Of a stretch of 64,000 bases of DNA, positions 59,333 to 64,000 are shown piece after piece. Below the pieces are notes generated by a model that made no database searches, was not told where the DNA came from, and was given only the letters and a program-made list of their open reading frames with translations. Made by a program: the position numbers and the translations under genes. Within the stretch, counting starts at the first letter, position 1. Each line of letters opens with the position of its first letter. The DNA comes from Scilla litardierei (taxonomy: Eukaryota; Streptophyta; Magnoliopsida; Asparagales; Asparagaceae), in contig CM061132.1 of assembly GCA_030789695.1 (NCBI GenBank), positions 164,449,442 to 164,513,441 on the forward strand. Direction: 5' to 3'.

Positions 59333-62300
59333 GTAAGGTTGTTTTAAACTTAGAATAACCATCATAATATTACTTTGGTTGGTCTAATGACATGCAGATG
59401 CAGTTATTTTGTTTCTCAATCGATACTTCCACATTTTACTATTATGCATATTACTGATTTGTCACCTGCCTAACAAATTCAAGATGTCATGGGAATCTAT
59501 TTATCATCTTAGTATTGTTATCATTGTTGTTTTAGTTTTACATTATACTTCTAGTATAGTTGCATCAATGGCTTTATTTAGAAGCATCTAAGATGCATAT
59601 TCATTTTGTCTACTTTTTCTCCACTATTCCTGATGTCACCTGACTGGTACCATGGCAACTGGATATTCAGAGCAGATAGAAGATAACTAGCAAAAATATA
59701 TATTATAAGCAAACTTTGATATCCAGGCCGATACTACTATATTACTTGTACCATTTCAAGTATGGCAATACAATCTATATGGTACTACAATCTATCCAAA
59801 ATTGGCTGATGCCACCAATACTCTCACGATGTCACCAACTATTTTAGGAGACTGAGGATTTTACTTATCAAATTTAAAAACAGCTTATTTAATATTCAAA
59901 ATGAATGTTTAAAAATGAGTTGACATCGATACACATCAATGATTTTGGATCTGATTTGTAGGATGAATAAAAATTAACCCATATATACTTGCATCATGTG
60001 AAGCTCTTCTAGTTTTACCCGACATAGTATTGGGATGATTTGAAACATTGAAACAAAAATAAACTAAAGCCAAACTGATTAATTTAGATAAATCATGATG
60101 ATGACCCATTGATGGAGTGATTTGGAAAACAGACGCTAGCATATTTGATGACAGAAATGATCTAGGGATAGATGAAGCACTTATTGAAGATGAAGTCATA
60201 CATGCAACGCTATACTTAACACCTTTATTGAGCCAAGGCAAACAATACTTAAATTCTGATACGTTTAATTTATATTAGTCAATACAGACGCTACATATTA
60301 TCAGCTGATACAGACTGAGATTTCGACCCTTGATCATAATGAAGATATTGGTCCTGACATTGTTAAAGCCTTCCCATATAGCTCACATTTTCTTATACCA
60401 GTAGTAAATTCTTCATAATGTACTTGAATTTTAGTTGCTCACTAAGTCATGTATCAAAATTAATGATCCAAAATATAAACCCAAAGGTTAACAGCTTATT
60501 GGGACATGAATAAAACCAAAGGAAAAAAAATAATAATGTGAGGCTATGTAAAGGCCCCAAAAAACCATCCCGCCCAAATTTTTTTTACCCCACTTAGTCC
60601 CCCCCCCACGGGCGTCACACACGAGCCCACTCTCGCGTTCCTTCGTTTCTCTCTTTCTCTTCGATGAAGGCGACGGCGACGAAATTTTCGAACACCGACT
60701 TCTCTCACTCGGCTCGTTCTCTCTCCCTCCTCTTTCCTTCGACAAGAAGGAAGCAACGGAACCCCCCTCCCCTCCTCGCTCCACGTTATGGAGCACGCGT
60801 CACGGCCACATGCCTCCTTCGAGCCTTAAAATCACGTGATTTCGACGCGTTTTTCCTTTGATTTGAGGCCAATCGTCCTCGTGGCTGCTCCGCAGCCCTC
60901 CATCACCCTCTTCACCTACCTCAGGTCCCCTCTAACCACTATTTAAGCTCGATTGAGCCCATAGGGTTTCGATTTTGTGTAACAAAAACATTTTACAAGA
61001 AAATTTTGGGGTTTCTTCTGATTTGGAGCTCGGATCGTAGTTTGGAGTTGGGATTTTCCCTTCGGTTCTTCTCTCAGTCCACAATTTTGGATAAAATCAC
61101 TTTGATTCTCTCATTTTTTTGGATTTTTATAATTGTGGATTTTATTTCCCTTGTTTCTGCAATGATGTTTCTGAGCATCGGACATGGTGGCGATCCTCGC
61201 TGCAGCTCATTGGCCTTCAAAATGATTATCCGAGGGACTTTTCCTTTTGGCTGAGTCCTGTAGGACCCTTTTCCCTTGCATGCGGGGCTGTTTTAGTGTT
61301 TTCCCCTTCACCGGGACTGTCTGACTACCCATCTCACATGCCATAACTTGTGACCATTTCTTAAGCTTTGCAATGCTTTTTCCTTGACCGACCATGGCTG
61401 AAACTGGTCTCCGCACCCCAGTCTGTGACTGATTATGGGGTATATTCCCCGATGTGGCCTTATTTGGGTATTTTGGTATTGGTTTTCTTGGGTGTTGGCG
61501 GTAAAAGGTTATTTGGCGATGATTTGGCTATTGGCGAGACTTGGTGGTGGCCATGGGATAATATGAGGACCTTGGGGGTTTACTCCACATTCAGAGTTGG
61601 TTTAGAAAATTACCCGATGATTGGATATGAGGGTTTGGCCTCAAAGGCCATTGAAAAGTATGTGAATTTTTGCCTATTGGATCATGTACCAAGCCACTGC
61701 TTGCCTGAAGGATCTAAGTTTTCTGTCTGAGGGATCATAAACCGCTGCCCGAAGGATCATATAAAACCATGAATATATGGTTTAGTCTTGAAAATGATCA
61801 ATGATGAAATCTAACGATAACTAGATTGCACCTCCCCTTTGTCCATCCCATCATATTTCTAAAAGTGCGACATATATCGTTACATCGACATGCATGTTAG
61901 CTCAGGTTGTTTAACATGTTAAAATTATATATTTTTCAGCATTAGTCTGTTTAGCATGTTAGTTTTTATTCTCCAGCTTTGTCTATTTAGCATGTTAGAA
62001 TGTTTTGTTTATTGACAGTCATGTCGAAATGCTTCATGATTAGATGTTAAAGTTATTATACATCTATAGCATGCTAATTGTTACATGTTTCTGGATAGTA
62101 TAATCAGGCACAGTGGCCCCTGACATTGGGAATAATTAATATGTGGAGTGTGCTATGGAAACCGAAATGAAATGAAAAGTCATTGGAACATATGTATTGT
62201 TACTGAATTATTGAAATACACTTGATAGAATGGAACGTGAAGGTATGATTGAGACTGGAATGACATAGCACACCATCATATGGGTTAATTCCAATATGAC

Positions 62301-63310
62301 CTTAAATTTAATTCAAGCTTTATTTTAGAAATCATGTTTTAAAATGACATCAACACATTGTACTGTTGCATTGAGGCACAGAGAGCTGTACACTTGACTT
62401 GCACTTGGTACTACAGACTCACTGGGTTTGGGGTAAATCATATTGGAGAGAGTGCAGGAGCGACTGGAGCCATGCTCTTATTGACTTGACCGCATCAGGT
62501 TGTTCCGGCCAGGGTCATATCATTGAATCAGGATCTGACCTCTAGTGTACCGCCGGACTTAATTAATGAGTTTCACACCGTTGACTCATGGTCCTTACTG
62601 TTTCTACTTTGGGCCTGGCCCAGGTGCGCACCCCAGGTACTGAGGTGGACTCCTTGGTTGCTTACTGTACTCTACAATGTGATTCACGACCTAAGTTTGG
62701 CATAAAATGATAAACTATGTTGCTAACTGAGTTGCATGTTTGTCTTAAATACCAATGCAATTATGAAATATTGATTAGTCTGATATCTGTTCTCAGTTAC
62801 CGTTTCCTAGTTAGTGTTTTTCCTATGTTCACATATTTTAAATTTCAAAATTTTAGAATCATTACGATTTACTTGGTGGGTCTTCATTGTTGTACCACCA
62901 GGTGTTGATTCAGAGTTAGATAATGACCCAATTTACGAGCACACTATTTCATAGTAGCTTCAGAATCCTGACCTTAAATTGTAAGTATTTACAATTTCCT
63001 GTTTATTTTCATGAGAAATGCAATATGAGTATGTTGGTATATCTCTGCTCGTAGTCTATATTGTTTTCACTGGTAATTAGAAGGACATGCATCACATGTG
63101 AAAAATAGTCTCGCGTGACAGGCTCCCAATAAATAATTAGAAATGAAAAAAGGCCTCATTTTCCTCTGCATCTTTGGTAAGCAGAGCTTAGGCTCAAGAC
63201 AATAACATGGTTGTTCCTTCTTCCCTTTCTTTTGGCTTTTTTAATATGCGATAGTTCATGTGTATGTCAATGGGTTTCATGTTACATAGATGAGGATGGG
63301 AACGATTTAC
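59333..63310 (+). other. Intron after the thioredoxin-start exon
   Basis: No exon is recognisable to the edge of element E. Around 59720-60330 there is a degenerate CCGATAC/GATACAGACTGAGA pattern that may be another decayed TIR element. 60540-62950 is less AT-rich, and CTTGGTACTACAGACTCACT and CCCAGGTACTGAGGTGGACT near 62410-62650 recall long gypsy LTRs, but no boundaries were found. Confidence 0.5.
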
Positions 63311-63686
63311 TGATACGGCTATGGCTTTTTGTGGAATAAAAATAAGGGTTTTATGGATGGAAAAGGGAAAAGAAAGGATTTTTATTAAGAGGAAATTTGA
63401 AATAACAAGATAACTAGCCCTAATTGGAGAAGATGCATTTCTCCTAACTTTCGATTCGAGATGAAAGTTTAAGATCTTCGGGGGTGTTCATGGACACCTT
63501 AGACAATATGTTTCACAAATAATCAAGCATAATCCTCCCATAGCCGGCCCTAGGGTAATAAACCCCCAAAATTTCAGATTTAGTCCTTTTTACAAAAAAC
63601 ACCCCCACCAAAGATCAGAATTTACGAAACCACCCTTGAACTTGTCGCATGCCTGCGCCTCCTCCTATATGTGATGATCACATCAT
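63311..63686 (-). repeat. 3' LTR of element E
   Basis: 376 bp, minus strand TGATGTGATCATCAC to CCATAGCCGTATCA. The AGCCGGCCCTAGG segment is shared with the LTR of element B. Confidence 0.85.
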
Positions 63687-63789
63687 CACTCCTCTCTAAG
63701 AGAGCCACATTGTTCTCAAGGTGGAAGTTTGGAAACTGCCGTCTGATTATCTAGCGAGACTCCCATCTAGCGTCGTAGTCTGGTAGTCC

Positions 63790-64000
63790 TCACCATTTGA
63801 TAAGCACCTCCTGGGTCCCTGATGCGCACTGACGAATCCCTTTGACCTCATGTGGCTCCATCAATACCTCCATGTCGTCGGTCAAAGTGGGTGGAAGAGT
63901 GGGTGAGAGGGTGTGGTCTCCAATGACGCGTCGCAGCTGTGATACGTGGAACACTGGATGAATGATGGATGTTGTCGGTAAACTCAGGCGGTACTCCACC
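63790..64000 (-). pseudogene. Element E pol, C-terminal integrase region (partial)
   Basis: An open minus-strand frame from the window edge down to 63790 gives EYRLSLPTTSIIHPVFHVSQ and LRRVIGDHTLSPTLPPTLTD, ending VLIKW and a TAG, where functional relatives continue W.G.....ATWE. After the stop, GLPDYDARWES is still readable. The stop makes this copy defective at the C-terminus; the rest is outside the window. Confidence 0.8.

Larger units (their letters stand above)
63311..64000 (-). mobile_element. Ty3/gypsy chromovirus element E, 3' end (continues past the window)
   Basis: On the minus strand, pol C-terminal sequence enters from the right edge: EYRLSLPTTSIIHPVFHVSQ, LRRVIGDHTLSPTLPP, DDMEVLMEPHEVKGIR, QEVLIKW, then FPNFHLENNVAL and the purine tract AGAGAGGAGTGA. 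The 3' LTR is 63311-63686. The C-terminal domain matches element D (43330-43680) closely. One target flank, TTTAC (63306-63310), is visible; its partner is outside the window. Confidence 0.9.

Noticed and set aside
59720..60333. A fourth hAT-like element ending in CCCTTG
   Set aside because: The left end and an 8-bp duplication could not be matched; kept only as a possibility in the intron description.
61368..61730. 120-codon open frame with Trp-rich sequence in the last intron
   Set aside because: No recognisable family, no splice signals fitting SOQ1, and it lies in LTR-like sequence; probably chance.

Overview
The window is plant nuclear DNA, most likely from an angiosperm with a large, transposon-rich genome. 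The evidence is GT-AG introns of up to about 20 kb, Ty1/copia and Ty3/gypsy elements primed by plant-type tRNAs, and a chloroplast protein gene. I cannot name the species. No bacterial or organellar genes are visible.

One host gene runs through the window on the + strand. Eight exons at 12527-12626, 14701-14759, 35125-35252, 35546-35672, 47170-47257, 58463-58541, 59099-59159 and 59262-59332 join in one open frame. They encode the middle of SOQ1 (SUPPRESSOR OF QUENCHING 1): the end of the stromal HAD-hydrolase domain, a linker, the thylakoid membrane helix, and the start of the lumenal part. The 5' exons lie left of the window. The thioredoxin-like and NHL exons lie to the right.

Almost everything else is transposable elements packed into the introns. 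(1) 2228-12081: a decayed copia element that received a hAT transposon (3825-8114) and a solo LTR (10615-11040). (2) 15.1-29.7 kb: a LINE split by a gag-only gypsy element (A, 17608-29233), itself split by a non-autonomous gag-protease Athila-like element (18092-27265). (3) 32496-34946: gag-only gypsy element B. (4) 37152-37926: a short hAT element. (5) 38125-44070: a gypsy chromovirus (D) with gag, protease, RT, RNase H, integrase and C-terminal domain, all broken. (6) 44937-46087: a small copia-like non-autonomous element. (7) 46251-46498: a MITE. (8) 47644-51295: a hAT element carrying a 2.9-kb solo LTR. (9) 53406-54960: a solo LTR. (10) 55990-58321: a three-LTR element with a captured TPR gene fragment. 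(11) 63311 to the end: the 3' end of another chromovirus on the minus strand. Target-site duplications can be read directly for most of them.

The most notable points are: SOQ1 exons kept intact inside giant introns; an LTR element whose 3' end carries an extra 18-nt tRNA primer-binding site and has no target duplication; a second U3-like promoter module inside that same element; two gag-only gypsy elements with the same deletion beside a full-length relative; three insertions of one hAT family; and a captured TPR fragment between LTRs.
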